Positions 10,533 through 19,244 are shown, numbered from the stretch's first letter. The stretch is DNA of 64,000 bases from Bartonella vinsonii subsp. arupensis OK-94-513 (GCF_000278235.1 NZ_JH725037.1:844302-908301), one strand, 5' to 3'. The notes: generated by a model not told the origin, from the letters alone. A program made the numbers and translations.

Positions 10533-10860
10533 TGTCACCTAAGGCTTAAGATGAGGAAGTTTATGTAGAGCGACATTTTTGTAAAGAATGACGACAGAAT
10601 TTTAGGAAAAGCGGGAAATTGGTTCTTACTATATGCTACTATATGCTGCAGAGATTATCTCAGAAAGGCTGAGAGGTGTCGGGGAAACTTCTAGAGTTTT
10701 CCCGCATTTTTGTGTGAATGAAGCGCGTATACAAAATGTATTCTTTCCAATAGTAATCTCCTTTAAGAGGAAGTATATATAAGAAACTATTGATACGTTA
10801 GGTGAGAACGCAAAAAGCTGGTCACGTGGAAGCTGTGGAGTGATCAAGTGGAGTTATGGT
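10533..10860 (+). promoter_or_regulatory. rpoD upstream region
   Basis: About 330 bases between dnaG and rpoD without a gene. The promoter of rpoD is expected here, but I cannot assign -35/-10 boxes with confidence. Confidence 0.35.
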
Positions 10861-12876
10861 ATGGCAACAAAGGTTAAACAGAAAGATAATGTGGAAGTAA
10901 TAAACCAAGCGAGTTTGGATAGCCCTCTTCTTGATTTTTCTGATGATGCCATCAAGAAAATGGTTAAAATCGCTAAAAAAAATGGTTATGTGACGATGGA
11001 TGAATTGAATGCAGTTCTTCCTTCTGAAGAAGTTACTTCCGAACAAATTGAAGATATCTTGGCGATGTTTTCCGAAATGGGTGTTAATGTTGTGGACGAT
11101 GAAGATGAGGTCGATTCTGAACACGACGAGGAAGAAGTCACGGTAGAGGGGGGAGATTTAGTAGAGGCCTCTAGTCACGCAATTGCAACGACAACCAATA
11201 AGCGTGAAGTAACAGATCGTACGGATGATCCCGTGCGTATGTATTTGCGTGAGATGGGAGCTGTTGAACTGCTTTCACGGGAAGGTGAAATTGCTATTGC
11301 GAAGCGTATTGAAGCAGGGCGTGAGACAATGATTGCCGGTCTTTGTGAGAGTCCTTTGACTTTTCAAGCCCTTATTATTTGGCGTGAGGAACTGAAAGAG
11401 CAGCGTATTCTTCTTCGTGAAATTATTGATCTCGAAATGACTTATGCTGGTCCAGAGGCAAAGCAGGCTCCTATTGTTGAACGAAGTGAAGTTGATAAGA
11501 TAAGAGAGGAAAAGACCTCTTCTGCTATGCGTAATATGGAGGGGATTGCGGGAGAGAGGGGTGTTGAGGAGGATGATGAAGAAGATGATGACGAGGTTAA
11601 CTTGTCGCTTGCTGCAATGAAAAATGAACTTTGTCCTCAAGTCATGGAAACATTGGATTTTATTGCGCAAACCTATGTAAAATTACGGAAATTACAAGAT
11701 CAACATGTTGAAAGCAGTTTGGCAGAGCGTAAAGAGGGCGCTCTTTCACCTTCTCAGAAGAAAAAATATATTCAATTAAAGGGTGAGTTGATTCAAGCAG
11801 TAAAATCCCTTTCTTTGAACCAAAATCGTATCGAATCTTTGGTTGAACAGCTTTATGACATCAATAAGAGACTGATTCATAATGAGGGTAAGCTGAAACG
11901 GATTGCCAATAGTTATGGCGTTGGTCATGAGGATTTTTTAAAAGAATATCAAGGGCGTGAGTTGGATGCTGATTGGATAAATTATATTGCGACTTTGCCA
12001 GGATCTGGTTGGAAAGAATTTTCAAGGCGTGAAGCGAAAGAAATTCAAAGGCTGCGGAGCGAAATACAAAATCTTGCGCAAGAAACGGCTATTTCGATTG
12101 GCGAATTTCGTCGCATTGTTACTCAAGTGCAGAAAGGTGAACGCGAATCAACCATTGCTAAAAAAGAAATGGTAGAGGCTAATCTCCGTCTTGTGATTTC
12201 AATTGCGAAAAAGTATACTAATCGTGGTTTGCAGTTTCTTGATCTTATCCAAGAAGGCAATATCGGTTTGATGAAAGCGGTCGATAAGTTTGAATATCGG
12301 CGTGGATACAAGTTTTCAACGTATGCAACATGGTGGATTCGTCAGGCAATTACCCGTTCAATTGCTGATCAAGCGCGTACTATTCGTATCCCTGTTCATA
12401 TGATTGAAACAATTAATAAAATTGTTCGCACTTCGCGTCAGATTCTCCATGAAATTGGACGAGAGCCCACACCAGAAGAATTGTCGAGCAAACTTTCTAT
12501 GCCGTTAGAAAAAGTGCGAAAAGTTCTTAAAATTGCAAAAGAACCTATTTCACTTGAAACACCTGTTGGTGATGAAGATGATTCTCATTTGGGTGATTTT
12601 ATTGAGGATAGAAATGCATTATTGCCGATTGATGCAGCTATTCAGGCGAATCTGCGGGATACAACAACGCGCGTTCTTGCTTCATTAACACCTCGTGAAG
12701 AACGCGTTTTGCGAATGCGTTTTGGTATAGGGATGAATACTGATCATACGTTGGAAGAAGTTGGTCAACAATTTTCAGTGACAAGAGAACGTATTCGTCA
12801 GATTGAAGCAAAGGCTCTTCGTAAATTAAAGCATCCTAGCCGTTCACGCAAATTGCGTAGCTTTCTCGATTCTTAA
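10861..12876 (+). CDS. rpoD: RNA polymerase primary sigma factor (sigma-70)
   Basis: Housekeeping sigma factor. Regions in order: 1.1 (about residues 15-95), a highly acidic stretch ([12 protein letters not shown], near residue 245) in the non-conserved region, region 2 with [20 protein letters not shown], the polymerase-binding [22 protein letters not shown] and the -10 binding [20 protein letters not shown], region 3 ([11 protein letters not shown]), and region 4 with the -35 binding helix-turn-helix [24 protein letters not shown]. About 671 residues, typical for alphaproteobacteria. The frame is open from a GTG at 10840, but [10 protein letters not shown] at 10861, with GTGGAG upstream, is the family start. 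Downstream of dnaG. Confidence 0.97.
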   Translation: MATKVKQKDNVEVINQASLDSPLLDFSDDAIKKMVKIAKKNGYVTMDELNAVLPSEEVTSEQIEDILAMFSEMGVNVVDDEDEVDSEHDEEEVTVEGGDLVEASSHAIATTTNKREVTDRTDDPVRMYLREMGAVELLSREGEIAIAKRIEAGRETMIAGLCESPLTFQALIIWREELKEQRILLREIIDLEMTYAGPEAKQAPIVERSEVDKIREEKTSSAMRNMEGIAGERGVEEDDEEDDDEVNLSLAAMKNELCPQVMETLDFIAQTYVKLRKLQDQHVESSLAERKEGALSPSQKKKYIQLKGELIQAVKSLSLNQNRIESLVEQLYDINKRLIHNEGKLKRIANSYGVGHEDFLKEYQGRELDADWINYIATLPGSGWKEFSRREAKEIQRLRSEIQNLAQETAISIGEFRRIVTQVQKGERESTIAKKEMVEANLRLVISIAKKYTNRGLQFLDLIQEGNIGLMKAVDKFEYRRGYKFSTYATWWIRQAITRSIADQARTIRIPVHMIETINKIVRTSRQILHEIGREPTPEELSSKLSMPLEKVRKVLKIAKEPISLETPVGDEDDSHLGDFIEDRNALLPIDAAIQANLRDTTTRVLASLTPREERVLRMRFGIGMNTDHTLEEVGQQFSVTRERIRQIEAKALRKLKHPSRSRKLRSFLDS

Positions 12877-13235
12877 GAAGGGAGGAGCATTTTCAAAAAT
12901 GTATCTTCTCTTGATGAATGAAGATAAAACGCATATAGCGTAGTTCTTCTGATGTTTTTTAAAAGGTGAAAATTAGTTGCTGAGTAATCTATAAAAAACT
13001 CTCAGTGTTCAATATTTCTTCGGGCTTTGATATTTGTGCTTTAATCTATAAAAACAACAGATACGTGGTGTGGAATTATAGAGTAATTTCTCAAAGGAAT
13101 GAGCAGTATTTTGGTATATTCCTGCGTGTAGCCAATAAATTTTTTAAGGAAAAATTGATAAAATTGTAAGGATTCAATTTTATTTCTTTTACTTTTGATA
13201 GATTTTTTTCTTTCAAAAAGATATGATCAATTTAT
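12877..13235. other. Spacer downstream of rpoD
   Basis: About 360 bases, AT-rich, no supported gene. No strong T-tailed hairpin after rpoD could be found by eye. Confidence 0.4.
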
Positions 13236-13697
13236 ATGAGTAAAGAAATCCCCTTTTGGAAAGTAAAAAAATTAGAAGAAATTTCCATTTCTGAGTGGGA
13301 GAGTCTCTGCGATGGCTGTGGACGTTGTTGTTTACACAAAGTAGAAGATGATGATACTGGAGATATCTATGCAACCAGTGTCGCCTGTCGTCTTTTAGAC
13401 GGGGAGACTTGTCGATGCCGAAACTATGTTCACCGTAAATCAATCGTTCCAGATTGTATATCTTTAGATGTTGCAACGGTTAAAACAGCACGTTGGCTTC
13501 CAAAAAGTTGTGCGTATCGCCTGATTAATGAAGGAAAAGATCTTCAATGGTGGCATCCACTAGTGTCAGGAAATTGGCAGACAGTACATCAAACGCAGTT
13601 TTCTGCACGTGGACAAATAGAAATTTACGACGATGAATTATTGAGTGAAGAAACTTACCTCCATCATATCACCGGACTTCTCTGTGAAGGTGAGTGA
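13236..13697 (+). CDS. YcgN-type cysteine-cluster protein (UPF0260)
   Basis: 153 residues, the same length as E. coli YcgN. The N-terminal half carries the signature CDGCGRCC (Cys25, Cys28, Cys31, Cys32), followed by further cysteines in VACRLLDGETCRCRNY and PDC, typical of the CxxCxxCC (YkgJ/YcgN) family that probably binds zinc or an Fe-S cluster. Function unknown. Other family features seen are RWLPKSCAYRLINEGKDLQWWHPLVSG. The gene is convergent with the SIMPL gene 38 bases away. Confidence 0.88.
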   Translation: MSKEIPFWKVKKLEEISISEWESLCDGCGRCCLHKVEDDDTGDIYATSVACRLLDGETCRCRNYVHRKSIVPDCISLDVATVKTARWLPKSCAYRLINEGKDLQWWHPLVSGNWQTVHQTQFSARGQIEIYDDELLSEETYLHHITGLLCEGE

Positions 13698-13735
13698 TAT
13701 GATTGTTTCACGCAATAGTCTATGACGTATATGAT

Positions 13736-14473
13736 TTAGTCTATAGCAAATACTACTGTAACGCTAACGTTATAACCTAACTCGCCCCCTGAAAAATTCG
13801 TATCGGCGTAACTTGCATGTGCTGCACTGCTCATCAGGCGTGGTTTTGGATAATAATTGTCATTATTTTCATTGATTTCAATGATTTTTCCTAATTTTAA
13901 ATTTGCTGCTTGTGCTATAGTTTCGGCTTTTTCAATGGCTTCAGTGATAGCCTTTTTACGTGCTTCTTGATACAATGGTTTTGTATCGGCATTGGTAAAG
14001 GTAATACCATTTACTGAGTTAACACCCAGTGCCATTGCTTGATCAAATATTTTACCAGCATTAGAAAGGTCACGAATACGCACTGTTAAAGAATTGGAAA
14101 CATGATAAAGTTTTTCATGATTCTTTTTGTCATGAGGTTTATCAGGGCTAGATTGATAAATGGATAAGCCTGATGTTTGCAAATCATTTGCTTGGATTCC
14201 ATTGTCTTTAAAAGTGTTTACAATATCATTCATAGATTTATTATTGTCAGCTAATGCTTTTTGGGCAGTTTTATCCTCTGTAACAACGGCTAGATTGATA
14301 ATTGCCATATCTGGTGCTGCTTGGCTTTCACCAGTTGCTGTAACTGTAATCGTTGCGTTTTTCATTTTACTTTCTTCAGCGTGTATGGGAAGTGAACTGG
14401 TTATCAGTGCGAGTGCTACCATAGCTATTCTGACGCTATAATGATTTAGCGGTTGGAAAGTTGTTTTTTTCAT
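13736..14473 (-). CDS. Periplasmic SIMPL-domain protein (DUF541, BP26-like)
   Basis: Exported protein of the SIMPL/DUF541 family, which includes YggE and Brucella BP26/Omp28, a channel-shaped oligomeric periplasmic antigen of unclear function. A signal peptide is visible (MKKTTFQPLNHYSVRIAMVA, then ALITSSLPIHAEE with cleavage after HA). The mature part begins TITVTATGESQAAPDMAIINLAV, the family hallmark, and ends with ELGYNVSVTVVF. I choose ATG 14473 because GGAGCAGAT lies directly before it; the frame runs open 8 codons further. About 245 residues. Single-gene unit on the minus strand. Confidence 0.88.
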   Translation of the reverse strand: MKKTTFQPLNHYSVRIAMVALALITSSLPIHAEESKMKNATITVTATGESQAAPDMAIINLAVVTEDKTAQKALADNNKSMNDIVNTFKDNGIQANDLQTSGLSIYQSSPDKPHDKKNHEKLYHVSNSLTVRIRDLSNAGKIFDQAMALGVNSVNGITFTNADTKPLYQEARKKAITEAIEKAETIAQAANLKLGKIIEINENNDNYYPKPRLMSSAAHASYADTNFSGGELGYNVSVTVVFAID

Positions 14474-14647
14474 ATCTGCTCCTTTAATATTTATCAACTT
14501 ACGACTTTCTCATTTTTGGAAGTTTTTGTAAAGAAATTAGGGCGCTAGAGAAAAAAACCGATAGATAAAAAGAAAAAGATGGGTTATAATTTTAAATAGG
14601 CCCTTGTGTCATAGGGTATTTTAGTTTAGAGAAAATCAGTCTTTGTG

Positions 14648-14724
14648 GGGCCTGTAGCTCAATTGGTTAGAGCCAGCGGCTCATAACCGCTTGGTTGGGG
14701 GTTCGAGTCCCTCCGGGCCCACCA
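14648..14724 (+). tRNA. tRNA with CAU anticodon, probably tRNA-Ile2 (lysidine type)
   Basis: Full cloverleaf: acceptor stem GGGCCTG / CGGGCCC (one G-T wobble), discriminator A and encoded CCA at 14722-14724; anticodon stem AGCGG/CCGCT with loop CTCATAA, anticodon CAT at 14682-14684; T arm with GTTCGAGTC. It is not the initiator (paired G1-C72, and no GGG/CCC anticodon-stem signature). The C4-G69 and C5-G68 pairs and the 3' side of the anticodon arm (CGCTTGGT) resemble E. coli tRNA-Ile2, whose CAU is modified by TilS to read AUA. Elongator tRNA-Met is the alternative. It borders the accessory island. Confidence 0.92.
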
Positions 14725-14741
14725 CTAAATAAACAGAATAT

Positions 14742-14778
14742 AAAGAAGTTTTGAGGTTTTTTCTTCTTTGTTTTTTTT
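14742..14778 (+). terminator. Probable terminator after the tRNA
   Basis: AAAGAAG (14742-14748) pairs with CTTCTTT (14763-14769) and is followed by eight T residues at 14771-14778. Placed 18 bases after the tRNA 3' end. Confidence 0.5.
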
Positions 14779-15802
14779 ATCGTAAATTTTATGTTTTTGG
14801 GGGTTGTTCTGTTGTGAGTGGTTTTCCTATTGGCTATTTTGGTGTGGAACAATGCCTTACGTTCTTTGGTCTAGTTAATAAAAGCTTTTATTAACGGTAT
14901 TACATTCTCTCTAAGCCTTTATTGCTGTTTACTTTCTTAAATCTATGAGCTCATTTTTTTAATTTCTGCTGCATGATATTCTTCATGAAACTGGGGCATT
15001 AAAATTTTCTTTAAGGAGCTGATTTTTGTTTTTTCGTAGATGGATGTTTTATCCTCATAAGAGAAATTCTAAGGCTTTTTTTGCTTATCAGATAAAGTCG
15101 GAAGAGAATACTTGTTTTAAAGTGATTTTTCAATGTTTTAAGTGAATGATATTACCTATTACGCCCTTTACAGTTGATTCGAACTGTACCATCATGATTC
15201 AAAGTCTGACAAAAAATGTACTTTAGAGATGCTCATGTATTCCATGTGATCGACGATGGTAACATTTATCGATGTTTTTTTCCAAGCTAAGAATCTCATT
15301 TTTGTGAGGGAAAGTTTTTATAGCTACAGTGTGATGATTTTCTAAAAGAGCCTGATAAATTATCCTTTTAAAAGCTTATGGAGTTTTACATTCAAATGCA
15401 TTTCCTTTCTCTCTATATGTTTTTTGCTAAATTATATTCGTCAATTCTGTTCTATCGGTGATAGAGTTGATATCAAAGAGCGAAATTCATAAAACTTTTG
15501 GTGGTTGCTTTAATTTTTATAAAAAGAAAAATTTATTTCTTTTTATAAATGCTTGTGTAATTTATGTGTAGACGTCATTGGGGCTTGACCCATTGTATTT
15601 TTTAAAGTACTTCCATTTTTGTTCATGATAAATCTCTATGCTTATCTCAAGGGTGCTTTCAAAGAGGAGGCAACCTCTTTTGAAGGTATGTCATAGTGTC
15701 GTAGGCAGCGCTGCTGTTCATAAGAACTATACATATCGCATTGTTGTATTTTTACTTTGCGATATCGTTTAAAAAATATAGGTAGTGCTGTATAGAATAA
15801 AA
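14779..15802. other. Gene-poor left part of accessory island
   Basis: More than 1 kb without an intact gene. Hand translation of the minus strand gives two coding-like runs bounded by stops: 15375-15223 (AFKRIIYQALLENHH ... RRSHGIHEHL) and about 15685-15562 (RGCLLFESTLEISIEIYHEQ, then KWKYFKKYNGSSPNDVYT). Neither is recognised, and runs of 40-50 codons can arise by chance. They may be remains of the same decayed region as the fragment at 15803-16135. A perfect palindrome lies at 14874-14895. Confidence 0.35.
14874..14895. repeat. Perfect 22-bp palindrome
   Basis: GTTAATAAAAG followed directly by its reverse complement CTTTTATTAAC. It lies 150 bases beyond the tRNA, at the left end of the accessory island. 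No T-run follows. It could be a protein-binding site or a remnant of an integration site. Confidence 0.5.
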
Positions 15803-16135
15803 TTATGATATATTTCTTTCAAAATACGCTTTTTTATATTCTCTCACGTAGAGGTTAGCAGCATTTTTGGAGATATCTTCACATCGATTAGCTGTTGATT
15901 CGAATCACAAGATTTGAGTAACATTATTAGCGTTGTTGATAAAAGTGATGATGCCAGTTTTTTCATAAAAAGGTCTGGACTGTGCGATGTTTTCTGTTTC
16001 ACCATGGTACATAATCAACAGAATTCCATCTGATTTTATAAAATCAATTTATACGCAACTGCTTCCATACAGTTTATTGCAAATATTGGTTTCTAAGGTA
16101 TGGGATGTATTTGAACGCTTTTGCGTTATATAGTT
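15803..16135 (-). pseudogene. Decayed unrecognised gene fragment
   Basis: Reading the minus strand from about 16135 gives a protein-like frame of roughly 110 codons ending in TAA at 15803 and interrupted by only two in-frame stops: QKRSNTSHTLETNICNKLYG, a stop, then IDFIKSDGILLIMYHGETEN and FYEKTGIITFINNANNVTQI, a stop, then FESTANRCEDISKNAANLYV and REYKKAYFERNIS. There is no start codon. The composition looks like a real protein rather than noise, but I cannot name the family. Given its neighbours, a prophage or plasmid gene remnant is the simplest reading. Confidence 0.4.
16114..16127. promoter_or_regulatory. Candidate repressor operator (site 1)
   Basis: Palindrome AACGC-TTTT-GCGTT just upstream of the small gene at 16156. 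It shares the ACGC-N4-GCGT architecture with the palindrome at 16596-16609 in the promoter of the XRE repressor, so both may be bound by that repressor. Confidence 0.45.
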
Positions 16136-16155
16136 TGACTACATGGAGTATAACT

Positions 16156-16338
16156 ATGAAGAATGACGAAAAATTTGAGGTAGATTTATCTAAAATTATC
16201 GTGAAATGGGAAGCTTTGTCTACAGCTCAAAAGCAAGAGATATTGAGAATAGTGGAAAACTCTACAAATGTTGCTCAGTCAACAGAACATTTAAAGCTTC
16301 AATCTTCTTCTTATCTCCAGACGAAATCAAAGCGATGA
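16156..16338 (+). CDS. Small protein of unknown function in the accessory island
   Basis: 60 codons from ATG 16156, preceded by a good ribosome binding site (GGAG, 7-base spacing). The protein begins MKNDEKFEVDLSKIIVKWEA and continues LSTAQKQEILRIVENS, an acidic N-terminus followed by amphipathic helix; the C-terminal third is basic and Ser/Gln rich and overlaps the 3' end of the oppositely oriented repressor gene by 77 bases. No family is recognised. The reading frame is open further upstream (16105), but without a ribosome binding site. A partner of the repressor (for example an antirepressor or a short regulator) is possible but unproven. Confidence 0.4.
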   Translation: MKNDEKFEVDLSKIIVKWEALSTAQKQEILRIVENSTNVAQSTEHLKLQSSSYLQTKSKR

Positions 16339-16576
16339 GTTTTAAATCTTCATCGGAGATGTTAAAACCAGTTATCACATATATAGCACTAGCATCTCCG
16401 AGTGTGTTAAGAATAGCCATGAGTTTATCTACAGAGGGTCTTTTCCCTCCGTTAATCATTTGTTGTACGTAGTTTTGTCCACAGCCTGCAGCTTTGCTTA
16501 TTTCAATCATTGTACGCCCATCGCTTTTTATTAATTCAATTAAGCGTTGGAACCAATCTTTTTCAGTCTTTGTCAT
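16262..16576 (-). CDS. XRE-family phage-type repressor
   Basis: 104 residues. The N-terminal half is a helix-turn-helix of the lambda repressor fold: WFQRLIELIKSDGRTMIEIS, then KAAGCGQNYVQQMINGGKRP and SVDKLMAILNTLGDA; the C-terminal part is short and helical (ISDEDLKLIALISSGDKKKI). ATG at 16576 has AAAGG upstream. A palindrome ACGCTATAGCGT sits 20 bases ahead of the start, where the promoter should be, which suggests autoregulation. Probably the immunity repressor of a decayed prophage or plasmid-like element; no integrase or phage structural genes are nearby. Confidence 0.75.
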   Translation of the reverse strand: MTKTEKDWFQRLIELIKSDGRTMIEISKAAGCGQNYVQQMINGGKRPSVDKLMAILNTLGDASAIYVITGFNISDEDLKLIALISSGDKKKIEALNVLLTEQHL

Positions 16577-16595
16577 TTTTAGACCTTTACATATT

Positions 16596-16609
16596 TACGC
16601 TATAGCGTT
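16596..16609. promoter_or_regulatory. Candidate repressor operator (site 2)
   Basis: TACGC-TATA-GCGTT, of which the central 12 bases form a perfect palindrome, 20 bases upstream of the repressor start at 16576. The TATA core may also be part of the -10 box. Same half-sites and spacing as the site at 16114-16127. Confidence 0.5.
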
Positions 16610-16959
16610 AATACTACGCTGCGAATCTAGAATACATGATACAAGGAGCGTAAAAATACCCATGCGTAGCTTTTCGCTTATGAAGGATATAGAGTTGTTT
16701 TTAACTAATAACAAAATGTTCCCATACACTTTCAGATTTGAATCAATAAAAAATAGTTGCTCGGTTTCACGATCGTGACAGAGTGAATGTGTATACCCAG
16801 GGATGGAAATACATCTAGTGTGTTCATGAAATGTCACTGATAGTATACGCAGCACCATTGTGAATCAAGATATACTCCAACATTGGCATTTGTAAGAAAT
16901 TTCTGCATTAAGGTAGTGTGCGGATGTAATGAATCCTCACAGCCTTAAGGAACAAGGTC

Positions 16960-17670
16960 ATGGCTGTAGAGAAAATACAACAAATTCATTTGGCGCAAAA
17001 TGCTGTTTTTTCTTTTGTTTTAACAGATGAATTTATTGTTAGATGGTATATCGCATATGTGCTTTAAGAGGTTTTGAAAATATCAAAAAAATGATCTTGG
17101 TGATTTTACAGAACATGAAAGCTTTTAAATCATGAAGGTGATTGTTGGGTAAAGTATAATATAGGTGCTATATGCTTTACTGAAGATGAATATGTTTTTG
17201 CTAATATCATGTTTATAATGGTGCCTGTGTTTGTAATGACAGCTTTCTTTATGATAGTGCACAGATGGGTTGTATGTTGCCTGTTACCAGCTTTGTTTGT
17301 GTGTATGGCAATACGCAACTGTATGGAAATTTGGAGATTCGCAGTAGGCTGTATGATGTTTATGACAAGATGAAGATTTACTGTAATTCCAAGGTTAATA
17401 GCAATGCGCATGCTGATGGAGGGATTTTTTTTATAGTAATGCTCAAGTTTATAACGATGGGATTCTCAAAGATGTTAAAATTATTTCGACGCTTTATTTT
17501 AAGGTTATACAAAGTTTCATAGAAAGCAAAAGTTTACGATAATGCCAATGTTTATGACTATAAAGATTTTTTGCAATGGCAAAGAATTTTAAATGGGTGC
17601 ATCAGCATTCTCCTTAGCGCAAAGAAGATGGCAAGAATAATAAGGAGAAGGCGCTTGTGGAGCTTATTGC
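16960..17670 (+). pseudogene. Decayed phage-type gene with VYGNA-like pentapeptide-spaced repeats
   Basis: A start with ribosome binding site (AAGG ... ATG 16960) opens MAVEKIQQIHLAQNAVFSFV, then LTDEFIVRWYIAYVL and a stop. The remainder is recoverable only by changing frame: NIKKNDLGDFTEHESF, then HEGDCWVKYNIGAICFTEDE and YVFAN, then VYNGACVCNDSFLYDSAQ, VYGNTQLYGNLEI and finally AKVYDNANVYDYKDFLQWQR, ending at TAA about 17670. The repeating V-Y-[GDN]-[ND]-A pattern after a GDCWV block is typical of beta-helical repeat proteins found in prophages. At least three frameshifts and a stop make it non-functional. Confidence 0.65.
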
Positions 17671-17934
17671 GCCGTTAAAAAATTGTTTGAGATTAATTAT
17701 ATTCTTAGCGTTTATTGTAAATAAATACAGTGCCAATTGATATAAGAGGGTAGGATTGGCAGCTTCATAGGGCTTGTTTTGCGTTGTTTGTTAGTGTGTT
17801 TGGTGGAGAAAATAAGGGTACTGAACGTGATTTGTTCATCTAGTACGTGCAATTGTTGGCGCTTTTTTTTGAGGGAGAGCGAAGCAAAAAATTGGTTGGT
17901 ATGATCAATTTAATGGTACTAAAAGGAGATCAAA

Positions 17935-18249
17935 ATGAGTGTAAATGAAATTTTATTAGGAGTGGTGATTGTCGTTTTGGTTTGCAGTGGATTTATGTTT
18001 CGGTTTGCTTTTTATTATCGTGATCAGGTTAAAGCTCTTAAAGAAGAAGCAAAAAAAATCAAGCATGAGTTCTTCAGAGATTCTATGAAGATCACTGAAG
18101 AACGAGATAGAGCGATTAGAGAGCAAAGTATGGTGATTAAAAGACGCAATCAAGCAATTGAAAAACTGAAAGAACAAGTTAAGCAATATGAGGAAGCCAT
18201 GAAGAAACATCAAAAAGAGATTAAATCTGAAGATGATGCAAAAAAGTGA
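17935..18249 (+). CDS. Small membrane-anchored coiled-coil protein
   Basis: 104 residues with a strong ribosome binding site (AAAAGGAGATCAAA before ATG 17935). One N-terminal transmembrane helix (residues 5-27, ILLGVVIVVLVCSGFMFRFA) is followed by a long highly charged helix rich in Lys, Glu and Gln (about 33-100: DQVKALKEEAKKIKHEF, IREQSMVIKRRNQAIEKLKE), predicted coiled coil facing the cytoplasm or periplasm. No family recognised. It lies intact between two decayed repeat-gene fragments, so it may belong to the same former element; spanin-like or tail-associated roles are conceivable but unsupported. Confidence 0.6.
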   Translation: MSVNEILLGVVIVVLVCSGFMFRFAFYYRDQVKALKEEAKKIKHEFFRDSMKITEERDRAIREQSMVIKRRNQAIEKLKEQVKQYEEAMKKHQKEIKSEDDAKK

Positions 18250-18314
18250 TTAAAGAGGTTGAGAATAGTGAAAGAGGTAAACCTTAGTCATAAAAGATTT
18301 ATAGGTTGGTGGTG

Positions 18315-18455
18315 AGGTTATATTTTGTGATAATGCTTAATTTATTCCAAGCTATGCTTTATGAAAGCATTCAAATTTTTAGGAAAGTGGTCATTGTTGC
18401 AATCAAAAATTTATGGTGATGTGCCAATTCATAGATATGTTAGGGGTGAATACAC
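18315..18455 (+). pseudogene. Second fragment of a VYGNA-type repeat gene
   Basis: Short plus-strand pieces in shifting frames: VIFCDNA at 18317, AMLYESIQIFRKVVIV at about 18350, and KIYGDVPIHRYV from 18406. The periodicity matches the decayed repeat gene at 16960-17670. It is either the far end of the same gene split by the coiled-coil gene or a second copy. Confidence 0.45.
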
Positions 18456-18718
18456 ATACATGATCCTGCAGTCGTTTACGAAAAAACACAAGATTTGAGA
18501 GTGTTGCTGGTTGATAGATTCAATAAGCAGTTTGGGTGTTGGTTTGAAAATAGATACTACTTGCGAAAAGCTTTTCTATTTTACAGTCGTTTTGTATGTT
18601 AGATCACATAAAAACTTCTTCCCATCGAGAAAAATAAACCCTCCTCTACCCATCACTAAAGTGCAGTATGAGATTTCAAATATAGAAAGTGTAAATTTTT
18701 ATCTTAATGGTAAGAACG

Positions 18719-18898
18719 TTAGGATTGTAACTCTCTAACAAGAGCCTTATGCGTAATTTCTTTTATCTGCTCAATATTTACTAGAATGTCTTGTTTTGTT
18801 GGATAACCCTTACTCGAAAAAGCGATTTTTTGTTCGTCTCCTGAGATTAAACGCCAGTACCATTGATTGTGAACACCTTGAAATACCTCAAAAAACAT
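18719..18898 (-). CDS. DUF1508 (YegP-type) small protein
   Basis: 59 residues from ATG 18898, chosen because GAGGTGGAAGGC stands directly upstream; the open frame extends to 18964 but the extra N-terminus (MLIVILVEYLSCKLRLFYEV) is not family-like. The sequence MFFEVFQGVHNQWYWRLISG, then KIAFSSKGYPTKQDILVNIE, matches the DUF1508 fold: an F/Y-rich strand, the WYWRL core, a SSxGY turn and a helix. Single-copy DUF1508 proteins are small and of unknown function. It lies inside the accessory island. Confidence 0.65.
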   Translation of the reverse strand: MFFEVFQGVHNQWYWRLISGDEQKIAFSSKGYPTKQDILVNIEQIKEITHKALVRELQS

Positions 18899-19203
18899 GC
18901 CTTCCACCTCATAAAATAGCCGTAATTTGCAGGATAAATACTCAACCAATATGACTATGAGCACTAAAGTATGTCTCTATAGCGAGTAGTCAATATATTT
19001 CCCTTATTTTTTTTGTCTTAAACAAAATTTCTATGAGGGCCGCCGACATAATAACAAGAAAATATTTATTGTCAATAAGCTATAGATAGGTATTTTATAC
19101 TATAAAAGTGGTTTTTTAATTTTAATTATGTTGTATTCCTGATTTATATTGGAATTTTTTATTTTGGTAAGTAGGTGTATTGAGCTGTTTTAAAATAAAT
19201 TCC

Positions 19204-19244
19204 ATCAGCATGGAAAAAACAAGAGTGCTTCTTTCCGTGCTGAT
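19204..19244. terminator. Long hairpin downstream of the XRE gene
   Basis: ATCAGCATGGAAA pairs with TTTCCGTGCTGAT (13 bp with one G-T wobble) around a 15-base loop. It lies 40 bases past the end of the minus-strand regulator gene, so it is likely its terminator, although a clear T-run is lacking. Confidence 0.4.

Noticed and set aside
11275-11670. 131-codon minus-strand frame inside rpoD
   Set aside because: Antisense shadow of the sigma factor gene; no ribosome binding site or domain.
16595-16858. 87-codon minus-strand frame upstream of the XRE repressor (MVLRILSVTFHEHTRCISIP)
   Set aside because: Partly protein-like (RETEQLFFIDSNLKVYGN), but it runs through the presumed repressor promoter and operator and has no good start signal. 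Possible remnant; not called.
17130-17411. 93-codon minus-strand frame, Ile/Asn rich
   Set aside because: Mirror of the decayed VYGNA repeat region; the plus-strand translations show the real pattern.
18511-18738. 75-codon plus-strand frame from a TTG
   Set aside because: No ribosome binding site and overlaps the DUF1508 3' end; composition not convincing.
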